Shown: positions 41,312 to 50,784, counted from the stretch's first letter. The stretch is 64,000 bases of DNA from Sulfurospirillum multivorans DSM 12446 (GCF_000568815.1 NZ_CP007201.1:1178001-1242000), one strand, 5' to 3'. Translations and numbers: made by a program. Notes: generated from the sequence alone by a model not told the origin.

Positions 41312-42504
41312 TATTTTAACGCATCCATTTTCTGGATGATCTCTTCGGTTTCAGCATCGATGATCTTCAAGCTCTCTTTGAGCGACTCAACTTCATCATT
41401 TGCAGCGGTGTCACTTTGTTGGGTTTCTTTGAGTGTGCGCAGAAGCTCTTCGTTGGTTTTGAGCATCGCTTCATTGCTGTGCATCAGCTTTACATGCAAA
41501 GAGGTGGTGCTCTCATTAAAGAGGCTTAGTTTGGTTAGGATGTCTTCGTGGATCACGGCTAAATCGCGCTGCCTATCTTGCGAGCGTGAAAGTGCTTCCA
41601 TCCCTTCTTTGATGTGTTCAGCGCCACGCTTAACCGCCATGGCTTCAAGGGTTAGCATCTCATCGAACAGTCCAAATTTGGTCTCGATACTTTTGCCAAG
41701 GCGTTCAAAAAAGTCATTGGAGCTTAGGCGTTCAAACATCTTGCCGATGCGCTCAAAGTTTTGAAGATTTTCTTGCAAGTAGGCTTGTTCAATCTCCTCT
41801 TTTGTCCAAAAAAGTGAAGCGGTAGCCTCTTGAACATGTGCGACATCGCGGTCAAAACGACTGAGTCCTCGTTTTTCAAAAAAGATCCACCACAGTGAGA
41901 GCAAAATACCGTAAATGGAGACATAAAACGCTGTTCCCACACCGCTTAAAAGAAGGCTTATTTCATTTTCCAACGCACCCGCACTTTGCGATGAAAAATC
42001 AGGAAGTGTTAACGCGATCGAGATAAACGTTCCCAAAATACCCATCGTTGGAAAGATACTTGCCGCAACAGAGGCATAATTGTCATTGCGAATGCCTTTG
42101 GCATAGGTGTCGATGAAATTTTCAAACGAAGCGTTGGACTTCATTTGTCCGCCAATAGGCATCAAATTCTTCGAGACATATTCGTGAAGTTCTGTTTGAA
42201 ACTCTTTGGAGTAGCGTCTAAATGTACACGCACCAAATTCGCCGTTGTGCTTGGCAAAAATAAGGGAAACGATGTAAATAAACCCGATGAGCACGACGCT
42301 ATGAATCCCCACTTTAAAATGTAAAATATCTAAATAACCGAGTAAAAAGTAGAGATATGCCACGGTTGGAAGCAAAATAAGCTTCAAATAAACCAAAGCG
42401 CAGTTACGTTTTGGAGCCTCTAATGCGGCTAAATTTTGGAATGTTTCGTTCATATTTTCTTGCATAAAAAGCCTTTGTAGAGTATTTATGATGTTTTCAT
42501 CCAT
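41311..42504 (-). CDS. MotA/TolQ/ExbB-family proton channel protein, long cytoplasmic tail
   Basis: 397 residues. Two hydrophobic segments lie near residues 40-85 and others at FPTMGILGTFISIALTLPDF and LLLSGVGTAFYVSIYGILLSL, which form the MotA/TolQ channel pattern. The last ~170 residues are predicted coiled coil (LSSNDFFERLGKSIETKFG onward). It pairs with the MotB/OmpA protein (overlap of one base). Together they should form a proton-driven stator linked to the cell wall. Start ATG 42504 is chosen over one at 42537 because it has AGAAG upstream; both are possible. Confidence 0.8.
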   Translation of the reverse strand: MDENIINTLQRLFMQENMNETFQNLAALEAPKRNCALVYLKLILLPTVAYLYFLLGYLDILHFKVGIHSVVLIGFIYIVSLIFAKHNGEFGACTFRRYSKEFQTELHEYVSKNLMPIGGQMKSNASFENFIDTYAKGIRNDNYASVAASIFPTMGILGTFISIALTLPDFSSQSAGALENEISLLLSGVGTAFYVSIYGILLSLWWIFFEKRGLSRFDRDVAHVQEATASLFWTKEEIEQAYLQENLQNFERIGKMFERLSSNDFFERLGKSIETKFGLFDEMLTLEAMAVKRGAEHIKEGMEALSRSQDRQRDLAVIHEDILTKLSLFNESTTSLHVKLMHSNEAMLKTNEELLRTLKETQQSDTAANDEVESLKESLKIIDAETEEIIQKMDALK

Positions 42505-42674
42505 TATAACGCTTCTTTTTATACCGATGGTTAACAAAACGTCAAAATGTTGAACATTAACGTGCGATTAATATTAAAAGACTACAATTTTTCATGTCAT
42601 TTACATCATGGTGAGAGATACAACACCTCGTATCGCCTCTAATGCCTTTTCCAAAGTCTCACAAGGGTTCATCC

Positions 42675-43562
42675 ATGTCTTCCAAAAAAGATTTTTTAGA
42701 ACGTCATAGCATCAAGCAGTTGCTTAAAACCACCCTACACCACAATCTTGAAAATATCACAACGCATTTAAAAGCGTTTTTGCACACCAAAGATCCTGAA
42801 AGCTTGCACCAGTACCGTGTTTACATTCGCACGGCGCGCTCCATCTGCTTGGAATTTAGCGATTTTATGGATGAAAAACGCCACGAATTACTCGACAAAA
42901 CCCTCAAAATCCTCCAACAAGAGACCAACGAGATGCGCGATCTGGATGTCTTTTTAGAGGCACTTGAAGGGTACAAACAAAGCGTTGATGAAGCGTATTG
43001 GGGTGATTTTGAGCAACTGAGAGCGAAGCTTTTGGCGGAAAAAGAGGTGGTGTACCGACATTTTGAAGAAAAATTTACCCCCAAACTGCAAGCTAAAATT
43101 TTTGATGAACTTGCCGCACTGCACAGCGATGAGAAGCTCTGCCTTGCCAAATCCGAAGAAAAACTTTTCAAGCACATCAAAGAAATCATCGAAAATCGCC
43201 TCAAAAAGATCGCTAAAGCCTCCAAAAAACTCAACATAGACTCTTCCAATGAACGGTTTCACAAACTCAGACTTCACTACAAAAAACTTCGCTACACCTG
43301 CGATGCATTATCACTCAAACAGTTTGCTAAAAGTTTTAAACCGATTCAAACCGCTTTTGGCAAAGTACAAGATAAAAACACTCAAATCGAGCGCATCAAA
43401 CGCTATAATAGCGCCAACAGTACAGCGCTGCAACAGATCATCGACCTTTTAGAAGAAGAGATCGTACGCGATAAGCAGGACTGCATCGAAAAATCCAGTA
43501 AGGAAGCCCTTCAAACCATGCACGAAAAATTTGAAAAAATCTTTACATGTAAAGCGTGCTAA
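42675..43562 (+). CDS. CHAD-domain protein
   Basis: 295 residues of the CHAD family: an all-alpha domain with conserved His and basic residues (ESLHQYRVYIRTAR, EMRDLDVFLEAL, NERFHKLRLHYKKLRYT) that bind polyphosphate. The N-terminal triphosphate-tunnel domain found in some relatives is missing. ATG 42675 has AAGGG upstream; an ATG at 42642 is possible. The last codons overlap the palindrome (F-T-C-K-A-C) and the gene overlaps the next one by 7 bases. Confidence 0.85.
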   Translation: MSSKKDFLERHSIKQLLKTTLHHNLENITTHLKAFLHTKDPESLHQYRVYIRTARSICLEFSDFMDEKRHELLDKTLKILQQETNEMRDLDVFLEALEGYKQSVDEAYWGDFEQLRAKLLAEKEVVYRHFEEKFTPKLQAKIFDELAALHSDEKLCLAKSEEKLFKHIKEIIENRLKKIAKASKKLNIDSSNERFHKLRLHYKKLRYTCDALSLKQFAKSFKPIQTAFGKVQDKNTQIERIKRYNSANSTALQQIIDLLEEEIVRDKQDCIEKSSKEALQTMHEKFEKIFTCKAC

Positions 43563-44068
43563 GCGTGCCAGATTTAACCTACATCGCCCATTACCCTGAA
43601 CATCTGATAGAACAAATTCGCCGTCTTATCACCGAAGAAAAACTGGGAAAATATCTGCTCTCCAAGTACCCAACCACGCACAATCTCACCAGCGATAAAG
43701 CCCTTTATACGTATACGATGGAGCTTAAAAGTACGCATCTGCGCAAAAGTGAGCCGATCACGAAAGTGCTGTATGATGGCAAAATTAACGACATCAACGA
43801 TGCGCTAGGCTTGCATCGCATCACAATCAAAAACCACGGCGGACGCCTACGCAGTAAAAGTGAAATCAGGGTCGCAACACTCTTTAAAAGCTCACCCGAG
43901 CCTTTTTTAAAAATGATTTGCGTACACGAACTCGCCCATCTCAAAGAGCGAGAACACAACAAAGCCTTTTACGCCTTGTGCGAAAATATGGAGCCAAACT
44001 ACCACCAATTGGAGTTTGATGTCAGGCTCTACCTCACGCATTTGGATCTGTTTGGGAAGTTGTATTAG
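43556..44068 (+). CDS. YgjP-like metallopeptidase (M48-type zinc motif)
   Basis: 170 residues from GTG 43556. The zinc-protease motif is HELAHLKEREHNKAFY (HExxH plus a downstream His), characteristic of the YgjP/DUF45 family. The N-terminal part contains GLHRITIKNHGGRLRSKSEIR. Substrates are unknown. It overlaps the CHAD gene by 7 bases, so the two may be coupled. A GTG a few codons later is another start. Confidence 0.8.
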   Translation: MLSVPDLTYIAHYPEHLIEQIRRLITEEKLGKYLLSKYPTTHNLTSDKALYTYTMELKSTHLRKSEPITKVLYDGKINDINDALGLHRITIKNHGGRLRSKSEIRVATLFKSSPEPFLKMICVHELAHLKEREHNKAFYALCENMEPNYHQLEFDVRLYLTHLDLFGKLY

Positions 44069-44136
44069 CTTTACATGTAAAAAAATCTCGCTTCTTAGTC
44101 TATAATGATCAAAATTTTATCTGAGGAAAATTACTC

Positions 44137-44766
44137 ATGTCTGAAACGACCATCCGCGTTGAATCCATGCAACCCAAACACTCCCAATCGTTGATCGAAC
44201 TGCTCATTTACACCTTTCGAAATCACTTTAAACAGTGCCAAAATTTAAGCGATGAACAGTTAACCCATCTGTTTGGAAAACGTTTAGAATCTGCGTCCAA
44301 CGAGGCATCAACGCACCGAATCATTGCATTGGAAGACGACAAAGTCGTCGGAACATTGTGTCTAAAATGGAAGCCTGAATCGGAACAGGCGAAAGCTAAA
44401 AACGTACTTTTTTCAAAAGAGATGGTGCAGGTATTGGGCAAATGGGAATGTGTCAAATTAGCGATCTCGTTGCATTTTCTAAAACACGAGCCTGCGCTTT
44501 ATGAGTGCTACATCGCCGATATTTCGGTGCATCCTGAGCATCAAGAACAAGGCATTGAGCCTCTTCTCATCCAATGGGCGTGTGATTTTGCAAAAAAAGA
44601 TACAAAATTTGATCTTATAACGTTATATTTAATGGACAAAAGCAAAGACACCGCACGCTTTTTCGAGAAGTTTTTCTTTAGAACCTGCCTCCAAAAAAAA
44701 AGCTTTGCACGGTCTGTTTTATTTGACGATTATCAATGGAATTATATGACTTTGCCTTTGAAGTAA
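44137..44766 (+). CDS. GNAT-family N-acetyltransferase
   Basis: 209 residues. The acetyl-CoA-binding region is YIADISVHPEHQEQGIEPLLIQWACDFA, with the usual beta strand and P-loop-like turn, though the R/Q-x-x-G-x-G/A signature is weak (EQGIEPL). The N-terminal part has the FRNHFKQCQNLSDEQL stretch of no known function. ATG 44137 follows TGAGG. The substrate is unknown. Flanked by palindrome-containing gaps. Confidence 0.78.
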   Translation: MSETTIRVESMQPKHSQSLIELLIYTFRNHFKQCQNLSDEQLTHLFGKRLESASNEASTHRIIALEDDKVVGTLCLKWKPESEQAKAKNVLFSKEMVQVLGKWECVKLAISLHFLKHEPALYECYIADISVHPEHQEQGIEPLLIQWACDFAKKDTKFDLITLYLMDKSKDTARFFEKFFFRTCLQKKSFARSVLFDDYQWNYMTLPLK

Positions 44767-44797
44767 TATCTATAGGTTTACATGTAAAAGGAAAATA

Positions 44798-45457
44798 ATG
44801 ATAGTTGAAAGTGACAAGATTGAATTATCACAAAATCAGATTTCTTTTAAATATCCCGATAATAGAGATAGTTTTATTGTAAAACAAATAGTGCTATTTC
44901 TCCTGATGGTATGCTTGCTTTTGTTTGCATATCATCAAAAAGAGTTGATTGGTCGAATATTTTTTGTGTTATTCTCTTGTGCTGTAGGAATAGAACTACT
45001 ATCTAATGCAAAAACTTTTTTCATAGATGAGATCATATTTGACGAAATATTTTTTATCTTGAAAAAAAAGAAAAAAATTCGCTTGCAAGAAGAGTGGTCA
45101 AATGTGGCTTTTAAAGTTACCCAAAACATAAACTATTTTTCTGAAAAAATTATTTTAGATTTTTATGCAATAACATCAAAAAAGCATATACTAAGAATTA
45201 CCAATAGAGATTTATCAGAAGATTTATTTACGGAATTTATAGAAAAATTGTCGACTATTAGTGGAAGAAATCAAAATGACTTTATTCAAACATCTCACAA
45301 CCAGTTATTAGCTTTTAATTTTGAGAAAACAGATGAAATAACGACATTGGGTGAATTTAATAAACTTACATATGATGCTGTTTTTTCAAAATATGGTATT
45401 TTGATTTTTACAGGAATGTTTATAGCGATTATTGCCATTTTGGTAATTATAAAATAA
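44798..45457 (+). CDS. Putative membrane protein of unknown function
   Basis: 219 residues, AT-rich and unlike its neighbours in base use. Hydrophobic segments occur at residues ~28-48 and ~50-70 (IVLFLLMVCLLLFAY; IFFVLFSCAVGIELL) and at the C-terminus (YGILIFTGMFIAIIAILVIIK). The central ~120 residues form a soluble domain with a Lys-rich stretch after the second helix. AAAAGGAAAATA precedes the ATG. No family recognised; the composition suggests a transferred gene. Confidence 0.7.
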   Translation: MIVESDKIELSQNQISFKYPDNRDSFIVKQIVLFLLMVCLLLFAYHQKELIGRIFFVLFSCAVGIELLSNAKTFFIDEIIFDEIFFILKKKKKIRLQEEWSNVAFKVTQNINYFSEKIILDFYAITSKKHILRITNRDLSEDLFTEFIEKLSTISGRNQNDFIQTSHNQLLAFNFEKTDEITTLGEFNKLTYDAVFSKYGILIFTGMFIAIIAILVIIK

Positions 45458-45483
45458 TGGATTAGATTTTAAGGAAATAAACC

Positions 45484-46290
45484 ATGACCTCCTCCCAACT
45501 CCCCATCTACATCATAGATGCCTTCACCAAAGAACTTTTCAAAGGCAATCAAGCCGCGGTTGTGCCACTTGAGCATTGGTTATCCGAATCCATGATGCAA
45601 AGCATCGCCTCTGAAAACAACCTCTCTGAGACGGCATTTTTTGTTAAAAATCCTGAGGGTGTTTTTGAGATTCGTTGGTTTTCACCTCTCAAAGAGATCG
45701 ACTTTTGTGGGCATGCAACGTTGGCGAGTGCGTATGTGATTTTTAACCATCTTGGCGAAAAAGGCATCCTTTCATTTTGGGCGAAAGCGGTGGATACCAT
45801 CGAAGTTCATGAGCGCGAAAAGGGGCTGATCGAGATGAGTTTTCCCAACCGTGCACCTGAGCGTGTGACCGAGAGTCCAGAAGCTTTAAGAACGGGGCTT
45901 TCCATTGCACCTCTTGAATTTTACAAGAACCAACAAGCCTATTTTGCAGTTTACGTGAGTGAGGATGACGTCAAAAATGTTGTGCCTAATCTTGAAAAAC
46001 TGACAACACTTGCACCCCTTGATGTCGTGGTAACAGCTCCAAGTAAAGAGTACGACTTTGTATCACGCTACTTTTGGCCTGCCAATGGTGGCGTGGAAGA
46101 TCCTGTTACGGGTTCGATTCATGCGGGACTTGCGCCGTTTTGGGCGAAGCGTTTGGGTAAGCAAAGCTTGGTTGCCTTGCAGGCATCGAAGCGCTCAGGT
46201 GTGCTTTATTGTCATGTGAGTGAAGAGCGTGTTTTTATTTCGGGTGCGTGTGTCGAGTATTTGAAAGGGACGATTGGGATTCGTGCTTAA
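45484..46290 (+). CDS. PhzF-family isomerase
   Basis: 268 residues, full length for PhzF/DapF-fold enzymes. The N-terminal YIIDAFTKELFKGNQAAVV and the active-site region NNLSETAFFV (with the general acid/base Glu), FCGHATLASAYV and GVEDPVTGSIHAGLAP match the family. AAGGAAATAAACC precedes the ATG. Its substrate is unknown. It shares little context with adjacent genes. Confidence 0.88.
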   Translation: MTSSQLPIYIIDAFTKELFKGNQAAVVPLEHWLSESMMQSIASENNLSETAFFVKNPEGVFEIRWFSPLKEIDFCGHATLASAYVIFNHLGEKGILSFWAKAVDTIEVHEREKGLIEMSFPNRAPERVTESPEALRTGLSIAPLEFYKNQQAYFAVYVSEDDVKNVVPNLEKLTTLAPLDVVVTAPSKEYDFVSRYFWPANGGVEDPVTGSIHAGLAPFWAKRLGKQSLVALQASKRSGVLYCHVSEERVFISGACVEYLKGTIGIRA

Positions 46291-46420
46291 ATCGTTACAC
46301 TTTTTATCAAAGAGCATAAATTTCTCACAATAACGTTATTATTTAGATCAAAATAATCCAAATGATAATAAAATTGGTACACGAGATAAGCAGCATCGCG
46401 CCAAAATTGAGGGGATAAAT

Positions 46421-46861
46421 ATGAAAAAATCTTTTGCAGTGGGTATGTGGTTCTTTGTAACGCCTCTTTTACTCTTAGCTTCGCCCTCTGTGGCGCTGGT
46501 CAAATCGCTTCACGGTGAGGTCTTGGTAACCCATGCTGACCATACAACGGTGCCCTTGAAACAAGGCGATAGAATCTTTGAGAAAGACTCCATTAAAACA
46601 GCTTCCAACAGTACCATTGGTCTTGTTTTTGAAGACAATACCTTGATCTCGATCGGTTCAAATGCTGAATTTTTGGTCGATGAGTATCTTTTTGAGCCTG
46701 AAAATAAAAACGTTAAATTTAAAAGCAATCTGTTTAAAGGGATTATGGCGTGCAAAACGGGGCTCATTCCTAAGATCAATCCTGACGCGATGGAGATCAA
46801 AGCAAAAACGGCGACCATTGGTATTAGAGGAACCTATTTTGTAGCGGAGGCAAAAGAATGA
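46421..46861 (+). CDS. Secreted FecR-domain protein
   Basis: 146 residues with a signal peptide (MKKSFAVGMWFFVTPLLLLA). The FecR domain covers most of the rest: VKSLHGEVLV, LKQGDRIFEKDSIKTASNSTIGLVF and TATIGIRGTYFV, the latter a common C-terminal motif of FecR-type periplasmic proteins. It overlaps the OmpA lipoprotein gene by 4 bases (ATGA) and is probably made with it as a cell-envelope pair. Not linked to iron uptake here. Confidence 0.83.
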   Translation: MKKSFAVGMWFFVTPLLLLASPSVALVKSLHGEVLVTHADHTTVPLKQGDRIFEKDSIKTASNSTIGLVFEDNTLISIGSNAEFLVDEYLFEPENKNVKFKSNLFKGIMACKTGLIPKINPDAMEIKAKTATIGIRGTYFVAEAKE

Positions 46862-47457
46862 GACGCTTAACGCTTTTAGGACTCTGTTTGGGAGTCGTTT
46901 TATTGTCAGGCTGTGCTTCAAAAGATGTTCAAATAACCCTGTTACCTGAGGATGAGGGCAAAGTAGGTGTCATCTCCGTTGCGGATCGTAAAGGCGACAC
47001 ACATACGATAAACAAAGCCTATGAAGCCTTAGATATTTCTCAAAAAGGTGAGATTGCATCCAAGCTTGAAACCGAAGAGAGTGTGAAACTAAAGTATGCG
47101 GAGGTGTTAAATGCCTTACCGCAAAAACCTCAAAGCTACCTCTTCTTTTTTAGTTTTGACAGTGCTGTTTTAGAGACAAAACAGCTTGAAGAGTTGAAGG
47201 TGCTGGCTCGATTGATTCGCGAAAATAGCATCGTCGAAATCATCAGTATCGGTCATAGCGATAGCGCAGGCGATAAAGAGTATAACAAAACGCTTTCACT
47301 CTTACGCGCTAAAAATGTTGCCGATAAACTAGCAGTTTATGGCGTGCCTAAGTCACTGTTGCAATTGCAGTATTATGGCGATGCCAATCCTTTGGACCCG
47401 ACCACCAACACTAAACCAAATGCGAAAAACAGAAGAGTAGAGCTTATTTTAAAGTAG
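46858..47457 (+). CDS. OmpA-family lipoprotein
   Basis: 199 residues. The lipobox LLSGC marks a lipoprotein signal (Cys near residue 19). After ~80 residues the OmpA domain begins (YLFFFSFDSAVLETKQLEELK), with ISIGHSDSAGDKEYNKTLSLLRAKNV and the C-terminal NRRVELILK, which binds peptidoglycan. It partners with the overlapping FecR-domain gene. The start overlaps that gene as ATGA. Confidence 0.88.
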   Translation: MRRLTLLGLCLGVVLLSGCASKDVQITLLPEDEGKVGVISVADRKGDTHTINKAYEALDISQKGEIASKLETEESVKLKYAEVLNALPQKPQSYLFFFSFDSAVLETKQLEELKVLARLIRENSIVEIISIGHSDSAGDKEYNKTLSLLRAKNVADKLAVYGVPKSLLQLQYYGDANPLDPTTNTKPNAKNRRVELILK

Positions 47458-47503
47458 TAGCCTTTGGTCTTATCCGTGTTTCTTAACGTTTACATGTAAA
47501 GTG

Positions 47504-47977
47504 CTAGAGTTTAATGCTGGGTAGCTCTTCGCGCTCGATGGTGGCGCTTAGTTTTTGATAAACACCCAAAGCGACGATTAAAATGGCGGAGACAAACAGC
47601 AAGAATGCAGGGTAGATTAACAGTGACATATCTTCTGTTCCTGCTTTAAAGATGTAGACCAATCCTTCGATACTGACAGCAATCGTAATGATGACGATGA
47701 TCTTGGTAAGGGTCCGTCTCGCTTCCCTTGGGTCGCGAAGTTCTTTGTTCATAAAGACCTCTTCTTCGATCATGTACTGCGCCACATCGATGATCGCCGC
47801 GGAAATAACGATGGCACCAACGGATTGAAGCATGCGTGGGATAAATTCACCCTTGAGTGGAATGCTCGCGATGACTTCATACACCGCCCAGCCCATAATG
47901 AGCAACGACATGATAATGAGCAGCAAAGCGGCAAAAAGGTGGATGGAATTGAGTAAAAAGACAAATAATTTTTGCAT
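47504..47977 (-). CDS. Small multi-pass membrane protein of unknown function
   Basis: 157 residues with four hydrophobic segments (residues ~8-32, ~48-68, ~87-110 and ~117-140). Between the second and third is a short polar loop with an acidic stretch (IEEEVFMNKELRDPREARR). It ends in IEREELPSIKL. I do not recognise a family. Palindrome copies flank it at 47489 and 48053. Confidence 0.7.
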   Translation of the reverse strand: MQKLFVFLLNSIHLFAALLLIIMSLLIMGWAVYEVIASIPLKGEFIPRMLQSVGAIVISAAIIDVAQYMIEEEVFMNKELRDPREARRTLTKIIVIITIAVSIEGLVYIFKAGTEDMSLLIYPAFLLFVSAILIVALGVYQKLSATIEREELPSIKL

Positions 47978-48066
47978 GAAAATTCCTTAGATGCGAGGTT
48001 TCTAGGTTGTTTTCATTATAGGCTTATGATACTTAAACGAAGCGTTCAGAGGGTTTACATGTAAAG

Positions 48067-48090
48067 CAGAGGCACCTCAAATGCCTCTGA
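48067..48090 (-). terminator. Terminator-like hairpin of the dehalogenase-like gene
   Basis: CAGAGGCA (48067-48074) and TGCCTCTG (48083-48090) form an 8-bp stem with a 7-base loop just after the stop codon of the leftward hydrolase gene; a TTTACATGTAAA copy lies next to it. Confidence 0.6.
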
Positions 48091-48099
48091 GATGGTGTC

Positions 48100-49017
48100 T
48101 TAGCCTTTAGGTTTTTTTGCTTCCAAAAACTGCAATAACGCTTCCAAAACAACCTGAGGCTTCTCTTCAGGTACAAAATGCCCACACTCTTTTACCCCAA
48201 AACCTTGTACATCAGAGGCGTATTTTTGCCAGCCTTCCAGCACATTCCAGATGTTTCCCACAACACCATTGGCTCCCCAAAGAACGAGGAGGGGCGTTTG
48301 GATGGTGAACGGCCGGTCGCGTGTGTCATGTTCCAAGTCAATGCTTGCGGATGCTCTGTAATCTTCGCTGATGCCATGTACGGTTTCAGGATTGGAGTAG
48401 TGACGAATATACTCTTGTAACACCTCTTCGGGGAAGTTTTTTTGCGTTTCGGGAGTCGCTTTTTTAAGCAGATTGTTGCGGATAAAATACTCAGGATCAG
48501 CTCCTAAAAAGCGCTCAGGAAAGTCGTAGGCTTGGATGTAGAAAAACCAGTGCCAGTATTTGGTCGCAAACTCGCAGTTGGTTTGCTCGTACATATCTAA
48601 GGTTGGGAGAATATCCATCATTGTACAGGTGAGCACTTTTTCAGGGTGGTCGAGCATCAAACGGTGGCAAACGCGCGCACCACGATCGTGTCCAACGATG
48701 TGGAACTTGGAAAAACCTAGCGTTTGCATCACGGTGACTTGGTCTTGCGCCATCACCCGTTTGGAGTAGTTGGAGTGATCACTCAAACCTTTGGGTTTGG
48801 AGCTATCGCCGTAGCCTCTAAGATCGGTGGCAACAACGGTGTACTTTTGCGCAAGGGTAGGGGCGATGTCGCGCCAAATGAGGTAACTCTCAGGATGCCC
48901 ATGAAGCAGTAAAATAACCTCTTCGCCACTGCCTCCGATGAGAGTGTTGATCTGTATATCATCACCCACGTTGATCATTTTTCGCTCAAATCCTTGGAAA
49001 TAATCCGTAATTGCCAT
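48100..49017 (-). CDS. Alpha/beta hydrolase, haloacetate dehalogenase-like
   Basis: 305 residues. The nucleophile elbow is GHDRGA (Asp111 followed by Arg112), which is typical of haloacetate and epoxide hydrolases. The oxyanion region HGHPESYLIWRD and DLRGYGDSSKP come earlier; the catalytic His is in KECGHFVPEEKP. Fluoroacetate/haloacetate dehalogenases of this type use Asp as nucleophile. ATG 49017 follows GGAG; a longer start at 49077 is less likely. The halide substrate is not proven. Confidence 0.83.
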   Translation of the reverse strand: MAITDYFQGFERKMINVGDDIQINTLIGGSGEEVILLLHGHPESYLIWRDIAPTLAQKYTVVATDLRGYGDSSKPKGLSDHSNYSKRVMAQDQVTVMQTLGFSKFHIVGHDRGARVCHRLMLDHPEKVLTCTMMDILPTLDMYEQTNCEFATKYWHWFFYIQAYDFPERFLGADPEYFIRNNLLKKATPETQKNFPEEVLQEYIRHYSNPETVHGISEDYRASASIDLEHDTRDRPFTIQTPLLVLWGANGVVGNIWNVLEGWQKYASDVQGFGVKECGHFVPEEKPQVVLEALLQFLEAKKPKG

Positions 49018-49115
49018 GATGCTACTCCATTGTGTAATATGTGATATGTTATCACGTTTGGGGAAAATAGCATTCAAAATCTTTACATGTAACGCTAAAA
49101 AAGCTTAAATGTGTT

Positions 49116-49991
49116 TCATTTTAGCAACAAAAAGGTTGCGATGGTAGAGATGGCTATGCCGACGCACACTTCGATCGAGAGCGTTCTCCCTTCAAAAATA
49201 TACAGCAATAACGCGATGCTTGCGGGATTGAGATAGATGTATGCCATCACCTTTTTTGGACCGATAAGCACCGTACTTTTTTGGTACAAATACGCAGTGA
49301 CAAAGGTCGCGATGATTGCAAGATAGAGCAAGTATTTCAGTGCAGTTAGATCAAGCGTTTCCCATTGTAAAGGAACGTCAAACACTACTTTCGCCCCCAA
49401 CATCCAAAACGATCCGCCCACTAACGTCATCAAAACAAGCACGAGCATATCGTCCTCTTTTTTGTGCAAAACTTTCATGCAAATCGCATAAGCGGACATG
49501 CAAAGAATGGCACCTAAAAAGATAAGCTCGCCACGTCCGAGTGAAAAGTGCAGTAAAAGATTGATGTCACCTTTAAAGACGACAATCAGTGTTCCGATGA
49601 TGCCACACACATAAATGAGCAGTTGCGTTTGGCTGATGCGTTCTTTGAAAAAAAAGATGCATAAAATAGCGGTTATAAGGGGTAAAAGCGTGTAAAGTGT
49701 GCCTGTGCTGAGCGCTGTTGTATATTCCAATGCTTGGAAAAAAAGGATGAAATAAAATGTGTAAAAAAAGCTAATAATAAGGGCTCTTCCAAGCGTATTG
49801 AAGATGCGTGCGCGTCTTTTAGCATCCAAAAGAACAAATGGCGCTAAGACGCAAGCGGCGATCAGAAAGCGCAGAAGATTAAGCGAAATGGGATGAATAA
49901 CGCCAGCGAGTTTTTTAGAGATGATGAAAGAACCTGCGACCAAAAACGTGGCGAGAAGCACCATAAGATGCGCTTTAAATGCGTTTGACAT
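49116..49991 (-). CDS. EamA-family DMT transporter
   Basis: 291 residues with ten predicted membrane helices and the two EamA repeats typical of drug/metabolite exporters (first half ends near residue 140; second half begins GELIFLGAILCMSAYA). The Crp/Fnr-type regulator gene lies directly upstream on the same strand (52 bases before the start). A role in amino-acid or metabolite export is likely; the substrate is unknown. AAAGGG precedes the ATG. Confidence 0.85.
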   Translation of the reverse strand: MSNAFKAHLMVLLATFLVAGSFIISKKLAGVIHPISLNLLRFLIAACVLAPFVLLDAKRRARIFNTLGRALIISFFYTFYFILFFQALEYTTALSTGTLYTLLPLITAILCIFFFKERISQTQLLIYVCGIIGTLIVVFKGDINLLLHFSLGRGELIFLGAILCMSAYAICMKVLHKKEDDMLVLVLMTLVGGSFWMLGAKVVFDVPLQWETLDLTALKYLLYLAIIATFVTAYLYQKSTVLIGPKKVMAYIYLNPASIALLLYIFEGRTLSIEVCVGIAISTIATFLLLK

Positions 49992-50043
49992 AAAAACCCT
50001 TTAACACAATATACCAGAATCGTAGCAGGATTTAAGGACGATG

Positions 50044-50646
50044 TCATTTACCTATGTTGAGACTTTTGCGAATGCGGCTTAGTTGCGTGGGCGTAATGCC
50101 AAGATGGCTTGCGATGTGGTGTTGCGAAGCTCTTTTTTCGATCTCTGGGTGTTTGTCTAAAAATTTTTGGTAGCGCGTGGTGGCATTATCGACAATAAGT
50201 GAGATCTCATTTCTCTCTTTTTCGATGATCCAGTTTTTCTCAAGGTAACGAAGGTAGAAATTTTTATACGATGCATGGGATTCGATGAGTGTTTTATACC
50301 CTAGATAGTTGATCTCCATAACTACACTTGGCTCAAGCGCTTCGATGCAAAGGTACGAGTTTTCCCCCGTAAGCAGTGAAACAACCGAAGCGGAGAAGTA
50401 GTTTTCATGAAAAAGATTTTTGGTGTAAAGCGCACCATTTTCACCCAAATAATAAGTCCGAAGTAGCCCTTCACAGATAAAATAGATCGCGTCAGCAGGT
50501 GAATAGGCATCTTGAAGTACTTCGCCTTTTTTGACAACTCTTAGCTTTAAGTAAGGTTTTAAAAGTGCAAATTCATCACGATTTATGGGTGCATAATGGT
50601 TCAATGCTTCGTAAAATTGCTCCCAAAATCTCGCTTCATTTTCCAT
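50044..50646 (-). CDS. Crp/Fnr-family transcriptional regulator
   Basis: 200 residues. The N-terminal cyclic-nucleotide-binding-like beta barrel (LRVVKKGEVLQDAYSPADAIYFICEGLLRTYY) is followed by a helix-turn-helix (ASQHHIASHLGITPTQLSRIRKSL). No Fe-S cysteine cluster is present, so it is not a classical FNR oxygen sensor. ATG 50646 has GGAG upstream. It sits directly upstream of the EamA exporter and probably controls it. Confidence 0.86.
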   Translation of the reverse strand: MENEARFWEQFYEALNHYAPINRDEFALLKPYLKLRVVKKGEVLQDAYSPADAIYFICEGLLRTYYLGENGALYTKNLFHENYFSASVVSLLTGENSYLCIEALEPSVVMEINYLGYKTLIESHASYKNFYLRYLEKNWIIEKERNEISLIVDNATTRYQKFLDKHPEIEKRASQHHIASHLGITPTQLSRIRKSLNIGK

Positions 50647-50784
50647 CGTTTCTCCTCTTTAAAAGCGCTCCATCATAACCAATTTTACTTTACATGTAAA
50701 GTTCAAAAGCCTACTTTTCAATCATGATTTTTGCGTGAGTCTAGGTATAATGGCACATCATTTATGGTGTAAGAAAGAGGTTTT

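Noticed and set aside
40238-42504. Zorya defence system
   Set aside because: The stator-like pair alone fits, but no ZorC, ZorD or ZorE gene lies next to it, so only a stator pair is called.
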